From Intestinibacillus massiliensis (lineage in GTDB: Bacteria; Bacillota; Clostridia; Oscillospirales; Butyricicoccaceae): a stretch of DNA of 64,000 nucleotides. The stretch spans positions 62,001 through 126,000 of the forward strand of contig JAJUJC010000001.1 in assembly GCA_029267335.1 (NCBI GenBank). Direction: 5' to 3'. Made by a program: the position numbers and the translations under genes. The first letter of the stretch is position 1, and every line of letters starts with the position of its first letter. Below are positions 33,409 through 42,633 of this stretch, in pieces. Below the pieces are notes generated by a model that was not told the origin of the DNA, did not search any database, and saw only the letters and a program-made list of their open reading frames with translations.

Positions 33409-33443
33409 AGCGGGCGGTGGAAGATTTTCTTCCACCGCCCGCT
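33409..33443. repeat. 16-bp perfect hairpin downstream of the cysteine-rich gene
   Basis: AGCGGGCGGTGGAAGA and its exact complement around a three-base loop. It has no T tract on the minus strand and a moderately T-rich one on the plus strand. It is probably the 3' end structure of the small cysteine-rich gene. Confidence 0.7.
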
Positions 33444-33467
33444 TCACTTTGTTTCTCTTATGGACGC

Positions 33468-33623
33468 TTATCTGCAGCAGCCGCCGCAGCCGCAGTGATC
33501 ATCGCAGTCACAGCCGCAGCCACCGAAGAAGCTGTTGCCGCAGCAGCACCAGATCAGCACGATAACCAGAATGATGATCCACCAGTAGTTCTCGCTGCCC
33601 ATAGTAGAATTTCCGTTACACAT
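33468..33623 (-). CDS. Small cysteine-rich membrane-anchored protein
   Basis: 51 residues from ATG 33623 (MCNGNSTMGSENYWW), with AGGAGG eight bases upstream; open sequence further upstream lacks a ribosome site. A single hydrophobic helix (YWWIIILVIVLIW) is followed by CCC and a tail of repeated GC, DC and CGG units: 11 Cys in 51 residues plus a His. The tail should lie outside or at the membrane and could bind metal or form disulphides. I do not recognise a named family, though it resembles tiny YjcZ-like or spore-associated proteins in layout. Confidence 0.65.
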   Translation of the reverse strand: MCNGNSTMGSENYWWIIILVIVLIWCCCGNSFFGGCGCDCDDHCGCGGCCR

Positions 33624-33704
33624 AAGATATTTCCTCCTATCAGTGATTTCATCACATCCTATGGAGGCACAAGGTAATGGGTACCTGTCCGGCAAAAAAA
33701 GTTT

Positions 33705-35000
33705 TTATGTTTCGGAAATGGGCACTTCTTCTCCAAACAGTCCGGCGGCATCGCGACCTGTGACACGCACCGTGACAAGGGTGTTCTTCCCGCCTTGCGT
33801 GTGTACTCGTACAGGAAAATCATAAGGGGCATGTCCGGACCACACGCTCTCTCGGACTGAATGCTCCAATAAAACCTCGAGCGTCTCCCCGATAAAACCA
33901 TCCAGAAAATTCTTGCGCATTGTGCGTGCGAGCGTCTTCACCTGCTCAGCACGCTGCGCTTTCACGCCGGGTGAAAGCTGCCCCGTCATCGCTGCGGCAA
34001 CCGTACCGCTGCGGGGTGAATACGGAAACACATGCATGTCTGCGAAATCGCACCGCCGGATAAATGCCATCGTTTCGCAAAACTCCTGTTCGGTCTCTCC
34101 CGGAAACCCCACGATCAAATCGGTCGTAAGTGAGCAGCGCGGAAAAAACGTACGCAAGCGTGTAATGATCTCGCCATACTGTTCGGTCGTATATTTACGC
34201 TTCATGCGCTGCAGCACGCTGTCCGAGCCGCTCTGCAGCGATAGGTGAAAATGCCGCATCAGATTGGGAAAAACGGACAATCTGCGGCAAAATGCTTCGT
34301 CTACCGTGCGCGGCTCCAAAGAGGACAAACGAATACGCACGCAAGGCGCTTCGTGGCACACCCGCTCGATCAGCGTAACAAGATCCACATCCTCCCGCAA
34401 ATCGTGCCCGTAGGAGGAAATCTCAATACCAGTCAGTACGATTTCATGGATACCGGCATAGACGAGCTGCCGCACCTGTGACAACACTTCATCCGGATGC
34501 ATGGAACGCACATGCCCTCTGGCATACGGAATGATACAATAGGTGCAATAATTGTCGCAGCCGTCTTGTATTTTAAGCAACGCGCGTGTTCTTCCCGCAG
34601 GTACACCGGCAGGTAGCGGTTCAAAGGCAGTCGGCGGCGCAGAATGGGAAGCCGTATCGGCTTCCCCTCGGGCCATACGTTCACAGCGTTCCAAAATGGC
34701 GGCACGATCGGCAGTGCCGCACACCAAATCGATTTCAGGCTGTGCCTGTACCTTTTCCGGGTCGGTCTGCGCAAAGCAGCCGCATGCCGCAATGATCGCG
34801 TGCGGATTTTCCCGACGCAGCTTATGAAATGCGCGTATATTTTTGTGATCGCTCGCGGAAGTCACGGTGCAGGTATTGATAATACAGACATCTGCGTCTT
34901 GCGTTACAATTTCGTGTCCTCGGCTCTGAGCCAACTGCGACAACGCCTGCGATTCAAAACGGTTGACCTTGCAACCCAGCGTATAGAAAGCAAATTTCAT
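33705..35000 (-). CDS. mtaB: tRNA t6A37 methylthiotransferase MtaB
   Basis: 431 residues. It is a radical-SAM methylthiotransferase that makes ms2t6A at tRNA position 37. N-terminal UPF0004 domain with three cluster Cys (FYTLGCKVNRFESQ; INTCTVTSASDHK; AACGCFAQ), then the radical-SAM motif CDNYCTYCIIPYARG near residue 150, GYPR-like GFPGETEQEF, and a C-terminal TRAM domain ending near the stop. LGCKVN rather than LGCxKN supports MtaB over MiaB. It is divergent from the HPr-like gene. Confidence 0.95.
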   Translation of the reverse strand: MKFAFYTLGCKVNRFESQALSQLAQSRGHEIVTQDADVCIINTCTVTSASDHKNIRAFHKLRRENPHAIIAACGCFAQTDPEKVQAQPEIDLVCGTADRAAILERCERMARGEADTASHSAPPTAFEPLPAGVPAGRTRALLKIQDGCDNYCTYCIIPYARGHVRSMHPDEVLSQVRQLVYAGIHEIVLTGIEISSYGHDLREDVDLVTLIERVCHEAPCVRIRLSSLEPRTVDEAFCRRLSVFPNLMRHFHLSLQSGSDSVLQRMKRKYTTEQYGEIITRLRTFFPRCSLTTDLIVGFPGETEQEFCETMAFIRRCDFADMHVFPYSPRSGTVAAAMTGQLSPGVKAQRAEQVKTLARTMRKNFLDGFIGETLEVLLEHSVRESVWSGHAPYDFPVRVHTQGGKNTLVTVRVTGRDAAGLFGEEVPISET

Positions 35001-35023
35001 GAAAAAAATAGTCCTTTTTTATC

Positions 35024-35052
35024 TGGTCAAATGCAACGTATTATATTATAAT
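35024..35052 (+). promoter_or_regulatory. Predicted promoter of the HPr-like gene
   Basis: TGGTCA (35024-35029), 17-base spacer, TATAAT (35047-35052). The -10 is perfect, the -35 is weak (4/6). Confidence 0.5.
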
Positions 35053-35095
35053 AGATACGGTCATAACATACAACAACAAAGAGGTGAATTTTCAT

Positions 35096-35329
35096 ATGGT
35101 CAAAAGAAGCATCCGGCTTGAAAATACAGAGGATATCAAAACCTTATGTAACGCCGCAGTCGAGTGCCCTTTCGAAATTGATATTCTATCGGGCAACTAT
35201 ATTATTGATGCGAAGTCGATCATGGGCATTTTTGCGCTCGATCGCAGTCAGCCTTTAGAGATCTGTGCGCATACGGATGCGGCACAGGCAGAACAGCTTT
35301 TTCAGAAAGTCACATCTCTTTTGGTTTGA
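35096..35329 (+). CDS. HPr-fold protein lacking the phosphorylatable histidine
   Basis: 77 residues from ATG 35096, with GAGGTG nine bases upstream. The second half matches HPr well (NYIIDAKSIMGIFALD with the Ser-46 region), followed by EICAHTDAAQAEQLFQKVTS. The segment that should read LHARPA is TEDIKTLCNAA, so active-site His15 is absent and it cannot act as a PTS phosphocarrier. It is probably a regulatory or structural relative, as seen in several Clostridia. The Ser region could still be recognised by an HPr-kinase-type enzyme; this is inference. Confidence 0.85.
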   Translation: MVKRSIRLENTEDIKTLCNAAVECPFEIDILSGNYIIDAKSIMGIFALDRSQPLEICAHTDAAQAEQLFQKVTSLLV

Positions 35330-35342
35330 TCCGATACTGTGA

Positions 35343-35397
35343 AACGCCCTCCGCACCCGCCTGAATAGGACGAGTGCGGAGGGCGTTTTTGTTTTTT
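35343..35397. terminator. Strong bidirectional terminator between the HPr-like and YcdB/SLH genes
   Basis: A 14-bp stem (AACGCCCTCCGCAC / GTGCGGAGGGCGTT) with a run of T on the plus strand. The convergent minus-strand gene ends at 35396. Confidence 0.85.
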
Positions 35398-37510
35398 ATT
35401 TGCGGCTCATAAACTGATAGAGCACCAAGATCGCTTGCTCTCGTGTCGCGGCTGCATTGGGAAGAAATCTCCCCTTCTCATCGCCGCGGATCAGTCCCAT
35501 CCCCTGCGCGGTTGCAACATAACCGTAGTAGGCTTCGGGGATGTGCGCCGCATCGGCGAACGAGCAGCGATAAATACCGGGCAGACCGGCGGTCTTTCCA
35601 TAGCCGGTGCAGGTGATAAGTAGCTTGACCAACTCTGCACGGGTCATGATCTTCTGTGGCGCCGCTTCTGCACGGGTGAGGATGCCTCGCTGATAAGCGG
35701 ACTCATACAGCGCATCCTGCGCGCCGTCGCTTGTGGGGTCATAGGAATATCCATCCGCGCTCAGGAGCAGCGCTACAAGGGCTTCCTGTGTCAGCGAACG
35801 TTCCGGCTGTAACAGCCCCTCCGCATACCCAATGCCGAACTGTGCCAGCGCAGCTGCCTGCGGGTGCTTTGTCATATCCACATCGGTGTAAGTCAAGATG
35901 GGACTCTTCGCATCCTCTGCGAATACGGCATTGCCGGTACTTGCGTCGATGCCGTAGCAATAATGGTTCGTCTCAGCCGTATAAGTGAGCTTCCATTGTG
36001 TCAGATAACGATAACCATATTCCAGATATTTTGCATAGATGGGATTGGTGGGGTCGAGTGCAACCGGAACCGCAGTATATCCAAGCTCCATCGTATGTGT
36101 ATTCCAATACTGATCGAGTGCCTGCGCAGCAGTGACCGGCTTTTGTACCGTTTCAAATACGACATCTTCATTCCAGATCTTAGAAAAATCATCAATCGTG
36201 CCGTCAGACGGTGAAACACGCACATGCAGGCGATTTTCCGGGAAGGGATAGCCGTTCACCTGCTGCTCCCACACAAATTCGGTATCACCGGCGGCAAGCT
36301 CACTCTGCGCCAATGCCTTTGCCTGATAGCGCTGCAAAAACGCCAATGCCTTGCTCTGTCCCGCACTGCCTTGATATGCCGTGCTTTTATTTTCCTGCGC
36401 ACGATAGGTGGAAATCGACCACAATTCGCCGGTCTTTGCATCTACTGTTGCACTTTTGTAAATGCTGCGTTCCTGTCCTGCACCTTGACTGTAGAATAAG
36501 TACGCCTGCACCCGAGTACTCTTCGGGTCAACGGAATAAACAATCTGATTCGTGGTGAAACCGGACAGACCTAGCTCCGGCATGGCGCGCAGTTTTCCGT
36601 CCAATGCAGTTTTGTCCAGAACATCTTTCAGCAGCGCACTCCCCTGCTGTTCCGCCTCCGTGAGTGTCGTATCCGCTGTATCCGCTTTCGACTCAGCTTC
36701 GCCGGTGGCATTTGCAGAGAAGTCTACCAGCTTGCGCTCCAATTCAGACAAATTGACAAGCTGCCCGCTTTGCGCGTCTACATAGTAGCGGTCAATGCTT
36801 TCCGGCACATAGCGTAAAACCGCCTCATTCGGCTTACTTTGCTGCGTTGTATATTGCAAGCGCAGCGATAATGTGCCCTTCAGTTTCTGTACAGCATCCG
36901 CTCGTTGCACGGAGGGTGTTTTCACAGGGATATCCCCGATGCGTTTGCTTTCGTTGCGCGTATAACCGATAACACTCAGGTCAGAATTACGCATCCGCAC
37001 CGCAATAGAGGTCGGTGTCGGAAGTCCGTCGTAATAGAGTGTGCCATAGCACCCGGTTTCCCGCGTGCTAACCGGAAGAATTTCCGCTGTTCCCGCGTGA
37101 AATCGAACGGTTTCACGCGCAGACAGCACCTGTTTTAGAAAACGCTGCGCCGCGTTTTCAATCGTGCTGCGATCGTTTTTCGGCAATTTCGGTTCAAACG
37201 TGCCGCCAATATCCTGACGTTCGGTGTCTCGGATATGCTGATAATTGGTAATGACACCCCCTTCGCGCACCGTGACCTCTAACGTATCCCCCGGCATGGA
37301 CCAATGAAGCTGCCAACTTGGCTCAAGACCGTCGTCGTTTTTCTCTCCATAGAACGAGGTATAGGTATCTGGGATCGCAAGCTGCGCTTTCACTGTTTTC
37401 GTGATGGATTGCAGCTGTGCATCCTGTGCAGCGGTCGCATCCGCGGCATGCGCGCCCCACATCGACGAGAGCATGCAGACAGCCATCATAGCGGATAACC
37501 ATCTTTTCAT
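35396..37510 (-). CDS. YcdB/YcdC-domain protein with C-terminal S-layer homology repeats
   Basis: 704 residues, preceded by GGAGGG. Signal peptide MKRWLSAMMAVCMLSSMWGA with cleavage near AHA-AD. Two YcdB/YcdC-type (PepSY-like) repeats around residues 40-500, recognisable in SWQLHWSMPGDTLEVTV and QLVNLSELERKLVDFSA. The C-terminal 160 residues carry two to three SLH units, the last containing CSFADAAHIPEAYYGYVATA and NAAATREQAILVLYQF. It should be exported and attached to the wall. The PepSY-type repeats suggest protease inhibition or sensing, without direct evidence. It is one of two SLH proteins in the window. Confidence 0.85.
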   Translation of the reverse strand: MKRWLSAMMAVCMLSSMWGAHAADATAAQDAQLQSITKTVKAQLAIPDTYTSFYGEKNDDGLEPSWQLHWSMPGDTLEVTVREGGVITNYQHIRDTERQDIGGTFEPKLPKNDRSTIENAAQRFLKQVLSARETVRFHAGTAEILPVSTRETGCYGTLYYDGLPTPTSIAVRMRNSDLSVIGYTRNESKRIGDIPVKTPSVQRADAVQKLKGTLSLRLQYTTQQSKPNEAVLRYVPESIDRYYVDAQSGQLVNLSELERKLVDFSANATGEAESKADTADTTLTEAEQQGSALLKDVLDKTALDGKLRAMPELGLSGFTTNQIVYSVDPKSTRVQAYLFYSQGAGQERSIYKSATVDAKTGELWSISTYRAQENKSTAYQGSAGQSKALAFLQRYQAKALAQSELAAGDTEFVWEQQVNGYPFPENRLHVRVSPSDGTIDDFSKIWNEDVVFETVQKPVTAAQALDQYWNTHTMELGYTAVPVALDPTNPIYAKYLEYGYRYLTQWKLTYTAETNHYCYGIDASTGNAVFAEDAKSPILTYTDVDMTKHPQAAALAQFGIGYAEGLLQPERSLTQEALVALLLSADGYSYDPTSDGAQDALYESAYQRGILTRAEAAPQKIMTRAELVKLLITCTGYGKTAGLPGIYRCSFADAAHIPEAYYGYVATAQGMGLIRGDEKGRFLPNAAATREQAILVLYQFMSRK

Positions 37511-37677
37511 AGAAATCCCTCCGTTTTTTTACCCGTTATTCAACCGGTTTTACTTCTATAGACGAGGAAAGGTTTTCCTTTGTTCCGTCGTTTTTTAAAA
37601 TGTTTACAGTTTCGTGATAACCCCATTCTCTTTGTGTGCTATACTCAGGCTATCAAGTTGCGGAGGCGACCGATACT

Positions 37678-38154
37678 ATGAAACACTTCTTCACAATTTT
37701 GCTTGCCGGATTGTTGACTGTTCCTGCTAGCGGCTGCGCGATCACACCCGCTTCCGCCGCCGCCAAAGCAGAACGTGCTGCGGCGCAGGCGGAGACCACT
37801 GACCAGCTTGTCACCCAGTATGAGCAGGCGATACAAACGACAGAGCAGTCCATTGCTGCGCTTTCCGAGGCAATCACGCCTTTGCCGGTTCAGGCACAGC
37901 CGGTCAGCCACGACCAAAAGGAGCAGTGTGGCACTTATAGCGAGCAACTCAACGAAATCGACCGGACGATTAATTCCTACAGCAAGGACTTGGAGGAAAA
38001 ATACGGCGATCATGCATTGACTGCGCAAGGCTATGACTCGCTCTCCTTTCAGTTAAGCCAACTCAAAGCACGGGCGGAGAAACTGCGCGACACCCTATGT
38101 GTGGTATACGGTGTCTCATCCCCCTCAAACGCTGCATCCAATCAGCCAAAATAA
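37678..38154 (+). CDS. Small lipoprotein with coiled-coil tendency
   Basis: 158 residues from ATG 37678 (MKHFFTILLAGLLTVPASGC), with GGAGGC eleven bases upstream. The signal ends in a lipobox PASGC, so the Cys near residue 20 is expected to be lipidated. The mature part is Ala/Gln/Glu-rich and helical (AAAKAERAAAQAETTDQLVT, YEQAIQTTEQSIAALSEAIT, LKARAEKLRDTLC), probably a coiled coil, with a low-complexity tail. Function unknown. It ends before a bidirectional terminator. Confidence 0.75.
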   Translation: MKHFFTILLAGLLTVPASGCAITPASAAAKAERAAAQAETTDQLVTQYEQAIQTTEQSIAALSEAITPLPVQAQPVSHDQKEQCGTYSEQLNEIDRTINSYSKDLEEKYGDHALTAQGYDSLSFQLSQLKARAEKLRDTLCVVYGVSSPSNAASNQPK

Positions 38155-38183
38155 ACGACCAATCCTAATCAATCTAGAAACAC

Positions 38184-38220
38184 AAAAGCACCCGCAAAAT
38201 CGCGGGTGCTTTTGTGTTTT
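38184..38220. terminator. Bidirectional terminator between the lipoprotein and hydrogenase genes
   Basis: AAAGCACCCGC / GCGGGTGCTTT with a short loop; A run on one side and TTTTGTGTTTT on the other. It serves both convergent genes. Confidence 0.85.
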
Positions 38221-38221
38221 C

Positions 38222-39733
38222 TTATTTATGAAGCTCGTCCAAATATTCTTTGTACTGGCTGCCGCTGACGCACTGGTATGCAGCGGCATTTTTATTTTTG
38301 GTAACTGCCGCTGTCGCTTTGTTGATCGCTTGTATCGTGCCTGCGCCGCCAACGCATCCACCGGGGCATGCCATGCCCTCAAGCAGATAGCCGTCATATA
38401 TGCCGCGTTTCGCCATCATCAGCATCTTTTTGCATTCACGCAGACCTTCCGCACTTGCAACCTTTACTTCGCGCGTAGGATCGCTGTCGTGAATGCAGTT
38501 TACGACAGCCTGTGCGACGCCGCCGCTGACGGCAAAATTACGACCGTCGCCGCTTGCATCGGAATAACCTTCGTCCTCTTCGATTGCTGTGAAGTCGACG
38601 TTTTTCGCTTGAAACATACCTGCAAGCTCTTCAAACGTCAGCACAAAATCCACATCGCTGCGGATGGTCCGACGGCTTGCCTCGAGCTTTTTCGCTGCGC
38701 ACGGCCCCACAAAGACGACCTTGCAGCCGGGGTGCTGCCGCTTGATCAAGCGACCTGTGAGTACCATCGGAGTCATTGCCATGGAAATATAGGAAGCGAA
38801 CTCCGGGAATTGCTTCTTGGCCATGACAGACCATGCTGGACAGCACGAGGTCGCCATAAACGGCTGCTTTTCAGGCACTTCCGCCAAGAAGTCCTTCGCC
38901 TCCTCGATCGAGCACAGATCTGCGCCGATCGACACGTCGTAAATATCCGTAAATCCAAGCGCCTGCATTGCCTTCCGCAGCTTGCCGGGGGTCATGCCCG
39001 GATCAAATTGACCGACCACAGCGGGCGCGATCGCCGCATAAACCGGTGTGCCGCTCTTCAGCGCCAAAATGGTCTGGAAAATCTGTCCCTTATCTGCGAT
39101 CGCACCGAACGGGCAATTCACAAGGCACATGCCGCAGGATACGCACTTATCGTGATCGATCTCGGCACGACCGTATTCATCGGAATGGATCGCATCAACG
39201 CCGCACGCGCTTGCGCACGGACGCTCCATGCGCAAAATAGCATGATACGGGCACACGTTAATGCATTTTCCGCACTTGATGCACTTTTCCTGATCGATCA
39301 CAGAGCGTCCGTTGACGATGGAAACCGCATCCTTGGGGCAAACTTCGACGCAGGGGTTTGCCAGACATCCCTGACAGGAGTCGGTGACCCGCACGACATT
39401 ATCCGGGCAGGAATGGCATGCGAATTTGATAATATTGATCAGCGGCGGCTCATAGTACTTTTCCGCAATCGCGCTTTCGTTGATGCCCTCGGCTACAGGC
39501 TCGTGCTGCTTTACAGAGCGCAGCGGCAGACCAATCTCTAAACGCAGACGTTCGCCGATGATTGCGCGTTCCAGAAAGATGCTCTCTCGGAGCGCGGCGA
39601 CTTCGCCGGGAATGATCTGGTAAGGAAGCTTCTCAATGCGGGAGTAGTCGCCGCCCTCATAAGCCAGGCGTGCGACTTCAGTAAAAATTTTCCGTCGGAT
39701 TTCGGTAATGTTGGTTTCAATGCCTCTCATCAT
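38222..39733 (-). CDS. Monomeric [FeFe] hydrogenase
   Basis: 503 residues. Ferredoxin-like N-terminal part with four-Cys sets at 120-132 (CQGCLANPCVEVCP), 151-161 (CIKCGKCINVCP) and 197-207 (CVSCGMCLVNCP). H-cluster motifs: L1 TSCCPAWSVMAKKQFPE at 296-312, L2 FVGPCAAKKLEA around 341-352, and L3 EGMACPGGCVGGAG near the C-terminus. All cluster Cys are present. L2 as GPCxAKK rather than MPCxxK suggests a group B-like enzyme. It probably reoxidises ferredoxin by making H2, fitting a strict anaerobe. No maturases are in the window. Confidence 0.92.
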   Translation of the reverse strand: MMRGIETNITEIRRKIFTEVARLAYEGGDYSRIEKLPYQIIPGEVAALRESIFLERAIIGERLRLEIGLPLRSVKQHEPVAEGINESAIAEKYYEPPLINIIKFACHSCPDNVVRVTDSCQGCLANPCVEVCPKDAVSIVNGRSVIDQEKCIKCGKCINVCPYHAILRMERPCASACGVDAIHSDEYGRAEIDHDKCVSCGMCLVNCPFGAIADKGQIFQTILALKSGTPVYAAIAPAVVGQFDPGMTPGKLRKAMQALGFTDIYDVSIGADLCSIEEAKDFLAEVPEKQPFMATSCCPAWSVMAKKQFPEFASYISMAMTPMVLTGRLIKRQHPGCKVVFVGPCAAKKLEASRRTIRSDVDFVLTFEELAGMFQAKNVDFTAIEEDEGYSDASGDGRNFAVSGGVAQAVVNCIHDSDPTREVKVASAEGLRECKKMLMMAKRGIYDGYLLEGMACPGGCVGGAGTIQAINKATAAVTKNKNAAAYQCVSGSQYKEYLDELHK

Positions 39734-39870
39734 AGTTGGTATTCCTCATTCATAGCTATCTTAGTATCGCGTGCAAGATTGTTTGATAATTAACTAACTA
39801 TTATTATAAAGCAAGTCTGCCGGAAAGTAAAGCGATTGCATGCAGCAAAATTGATTTTTCGGGGCAGTGA

Positions 39871-40626
39871 TTATTCGATTTCCAGAAGGACCGGGCAATG
39901 GTCGCTGCCCATGACCTCGTTCAAAATTGCGGCACGCTTCAAACGAGCCGTAAAACGCTCGGAAACCAGAAAATAATCAATACGCCATCCTGCATTTTTT
40001 TCACGCGCCTTAAAGCGATAACTCCACCAGGAGTATGCACCCTCAACGGTTGGATAGTAATACCGGAATGTATCCACAAAGCCCGCGGACAGCAGCTCGG
40101 TCATCTTCTCGCGTTCTTCATCGGAGAATCCCGCATTTTTACGATTGGTCTTCGGGTTTTTCAGGTCAATTTCTTCATGTGCAACGTTCATATCGCCACA
40201 TGCGATCACCGGTTTGACAGCATCCAGACGCTGCATGTATGCGCGAAAAGCGTCATCCCACTCCATGCGATACGGAAGCCTCTTAAGCTCGTCCTGCGAA
40301 TTAGGCGTATAGACCGTGATCAAATAAAAATCCGGATATTCCGCAGTAATGACCCTGCCCTCATGGTCGTGCTCGTCGATTCCCAGTCCATAGGTGACCG
40401 AAATCGGTTCGGACTTGCTGAAAAGAGCCGTGCCCGAATACCCTTTTTTCTCCGCAGAGCACCAATACTCATGATAAGTTTCCGCAAGCGGCACTTCCGC
40501 CTGCCCCTGCTGCATTTTCGTCTCCTGCAAGCACAGCATATCCGGCTGTTCAGCCGTAACAAAATCCAAAAAGCCCTTGCCCATGCAAGCGCGCAGACCA
40601 TTTACATTCCATGAAATGAGCTTCAT
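39871..40626 (-). CDS. xth: Exodeoxyribonuclease III
   Basis: 251 residues, standard size for the AP-endonuclease family. Motifs: [26 protein letters not shown] (metal Glu), [30 protein letters not shown] and the C-terminal [12 protein letters not shown]. It removes abasic sites and 3' blocks in base-excision repair. It follows the aminotransferase gene by four bases and is preceded by GGATGAAAG. Confidence 0.95.
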   Translation of the reverse strand: MKLISWNVNGLRACMGKGFLDFVTAEQPDMLCLQETKMQQGQAEVPLAETYHEYWCSAEKKGYSGTALFSKSEPISVTYGLGIDEHDHEGRVITAEYPDFYLITVYTPNSQDELKRLPYRMEWDDAFRAYMQRLDAVKPVIACGDMNVAHEEIDLKNPKTNRKNAGFSDEEREKMTELLSAGFVDTFRYYYPTVEGAYSWWSYRFKAREKNAGWRIDYFLVSERFTARLKRAAILNEVMGSDHCPVLLEIE

Positions 40627-40630
40627 TCTT

Positions 40631-41797
40631 TCATCCTTTCAAAATCCCGCTTTCCGCGATACGTCGTACCGCTTCCTGCATGCGTGCAGGCGGTACGACG
40701 AGTGCAAAGCGCACATAGCCCTGCCCCAGAGCGCCAAAGCTTTCACCAGGCACGCAAATCACGGCTGTTTTTTCCATGAGATCCATCACGAACTGTACGG
40801 AAGATGTATAATGCGCGGGAATTTTCGCCCACACGAACATCGTTGCCTGTGCATCCGGCACTTCCCAGCCGATCGAGCGCAATCCACCGCAGAGCGCGTC
40901 CCGTCGTGCCGTATAGCCCGCACGGTTACGCTGTACGATATCCTGCGAACCGGTCAAAGCCGCGACCGCGCCATACTGTATGGGATAAAACATCCCATAA
41001 TCAATTTGAGAGCGAAAATCACGAAATTTCGTAATGACATCCCGATTTCCCAAGGCAAAGGAAATACGCATACCGGTCAGATTATACGTCTTTGACAGCG
41101 AGTTAAACTCGATGCCGACCTCCTTTGCTCCCGGGATCGAGAGAAAAGAGATGCCGTCGCTGCCATTGAGCATCAAATCCGAATAAGCATTGTCATGAAT
41201 CACGATGATGTCATGCTTTTTCGCGAACCAAACGAGCCGCTCATAAAATGCGGCATCCGCAACCGCTGTAGTCGGGTTGTTCGGATAGGATACGACCATT
41301 GCCTTTGCACGGTCGGCAACCGCAGGGTCGATCGCATCAAAGTCGATGAGATACTGGTGCTCCGCCCGCAATGGCATAAGACCGATTTCCGCGCCTGCCA
41401 TCATCGGACCAAATGTAAAAATCGGATACCCGGGATCGGGTGCCAGCATCAGTTCCCCCGCTCCGGCAATGGGAAACGCGACGTGCGCGATGCCTTCCTG
41501 CGAGCCGCAAACACTCATCAGTTCCTCACGTTCCAATGCAACGTGATAGCGGTGCTGATACCAATTCACCACTGCGTCCTGCAAAGCGGGCATATCACCC
41601 AAGGAATATCGGTAATTCGCGGGATCGCATGCAGCGTGGCTGACCGCTTCAAGGACATGCGCATCCGGTTCAAAATCCGGCGTACCGATGGATAAATTGA
41701 TAACGTCCTTGCCGGCAGATAATATTTGCTGTTTTTTTTCGTCCAACTGGTTAAAAATATTAGAGGTCACTTCTTGACCGCGTGCGATAAATTTCAT
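40631..41797 (-). CDS. Class I/II PLP-dependent aminotransferase
   Basis: 388 residues. PLP-binding and fold markers: [52 protein letters not shown], the PLP-lysine block [20 protein letters not shown] and RFALVVP near the end. It belongs to the DapL/MalY-adjacent branch that includes LL-diaminopimelate and aromatic/aspartate-type enzymes; the substrate cannot be fixed from the sequence. It forms an operon with xth. Confidence 0.9.
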   Translation of the reverse strand: MKFIARGQEVTSNIFNQLDEKKQQILSAGKDVINLSIGTPDFEPDAHVLEAVSHAACDPANYRYSLGDMPALQDAVVNWYQHRYHVALEREELMSVCGSQEGIAHVAFPIAGAGELMLAPDPGYPIFTFGPMMAGAEIGLMPLRAEHQYLIDFDAIDPAVADRAKAMVVSYPNNPTTAVADAAFYERLVWFAKKHDIIVIHDNAYSDLMLNGSDGISFLSIPGAKEVGIEFNSLSKTYNLTGMRISFALGNRDVITKFRDFRSQIDYGMFYPIQYGAVAALTGSQDIVQRNRAGYTARRDALCGGLRSIGWEVPDAQATMFVWAKIPAHYTSSVQFVMDLMEKTAVICVPGESFGALGQGYVRFALVVPPARMQEAVRRIAESGILKG

Positions 41798-41832
41798 ATA
41801 TTCACTTCCGAATTCTTCTTTTTTTCTGTATT

Positions 41833-41861
41833 ATTATACGGCAATTTACGCACAATCGCAA
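41833..41861 (-). promoter_or_regulatory. Promoter of the aminotransferase-xth operon
   Basis: On the minus strand, TTGCGA (41856-41861), 17-base spacer, TATAAT (41833-41838). Confidence 0.65.
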
Positions 41862-41917
41862 TGCCTATCGCATTTTTCATACAAACGTGGTATACTATGT
41901 GCAAGAGGTGATTTTGT

Positions 41918-42193
41918 ATGCAGCTAACCCACGAAAAATATCGTATCTACGCCAGATCCGCAGAGGGAAAAGTACTCGCCGAAGTCACTTTTCCGCTGGT
42001 GTCCTCCGGCGTTGTCAATATCAATCACACCTTCGTCGATGATGCCCTGCGCGGACAAGGCATTGCAGACGAGCTGCTGCGTGCGGTCGTTGCGCAGCTG
42101 CACGAGCAGAATCTTCATGCGCGTGCAAGCTGCCCCTATGCCAAAGCGTGGTTTGATCGCCATCCGGAGCAGGAGGAACTGCTGATACCCTAA
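41918..42193 (+). CDS. Small GNAT-like N-acetyltransferase (YidJ/YjdJ type)
   Basis: 91 residues, preceded by AAGAGGTG. This is the minimal acetyltransferase fold: strand VLAEVTFPLVSSGVVNINHT, then VDDALRGQGIADELLRAVVAQLHE with the acetyl-CoA loop RGQGIA, and a conserved C-terminal CPYAKAWFDRHPE as in the YidJ/YjdJ family. Substrate unknown. It is divergent from the aminotransferase operon; the 73 bases after it hold no gene. Confidence 0.85.
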   Translation: MQLTHEKYRIYARSAEGKVLAEVTFPLVSSGVVNINHTFVDDALRGQGIADELLRAVVAQLHEQNLHARASCPYAKAWFDRHPEQEELLIP

Positions 42194-42266
42194 GGCAACA
42201 CCGTACAATGAATGCATCGGCCTTTGCGAAAGCTTCACGCGCCCCACTATGCGGTATTACCCTAGT

Positions 42267-42307
42267 AAAAAAGACAAGCGACATTTTCTTTGTCGCTTGT
42301 CTTTTTT
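42267..42307. terminator. Bidirectional terminator between the GNAT gene and the his operon
   Basis: A 17-bp stem with A5-6/T6 ends (AGACAAGCGACA / TGTCGCTTGTCT inside), serving the plus-strand GNAT gene and hisE on the minus strand. Confidence 0.88.
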
Positions 42308-42309
42308 CA

Positions 42310-42633
42310 TCAGGAGTTGTGGTCCGAGGTGTGAAACTGCTTGAGATTACCGATTTTTGCAGCGCGTGCATCCATTTCGTCGCACACTTCCTGCATCGTG
42401 ACACCGCAGGTGTTCATCATCACCATCAGGTGGTAAAAAACATCGTTGATCTCACCGATCAGCTCCGCTTTATCGCCGTTTTTTGCAGCAATAATCGTTT
42501 CTGCGCACTCCTCACCGACTTTTTTCAGAATTTTATCCAAACCCTTGTCAAAAAGATAGCAGGTATAGGAGCCTTCCATCGGCTCGCAGCGGCGTTGCGC
42601 GATCACCGCTTCCATTTGTTCAAACGAATTCAC
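42310..42633 (-). CDS. hisE: Phosphoribosyl-ATP diphosphatase
   Basis: 107 residues, the normal size of separate HisE. It hydrolyses PR-ATP to PR-AMP in histidine step 2. Motifs: SYTCYLFDKGLDKILKKVGE with EECAETIIAAKN (metal Glu residues) and the helix GEINDVFYHLMVMM. It overlaps hisI by four bases (ATGA) and is the last gene of the operon, just before a terminator. Confidence 0.95.
   Translation of the reverse strand: MNSFEQMEAVIAQRRCEPMEGSYTCYLFDKGLDKILKKVGEECAETIIAAKNGDKAELIGEINDVFYHLMVMMNTCGVTMQEVCDEMDARAAKIGNLKQFHTSDHNS

Noticed and set aside
38099-39541. 480-codon plus-strand frame opposite the hydrogenase gene
   Set aside because: Overlaps the lipoprotein end and terminator and mirrors the hydrogenase frame; the real gene carries all cluster cysteines on the other strand.
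42194-42266. Possible repeat or small RNA between the GNAT gene and the terminator
   Set aside because: No palindrome, promoter or second copy is visible in the window; nothing to support a call.
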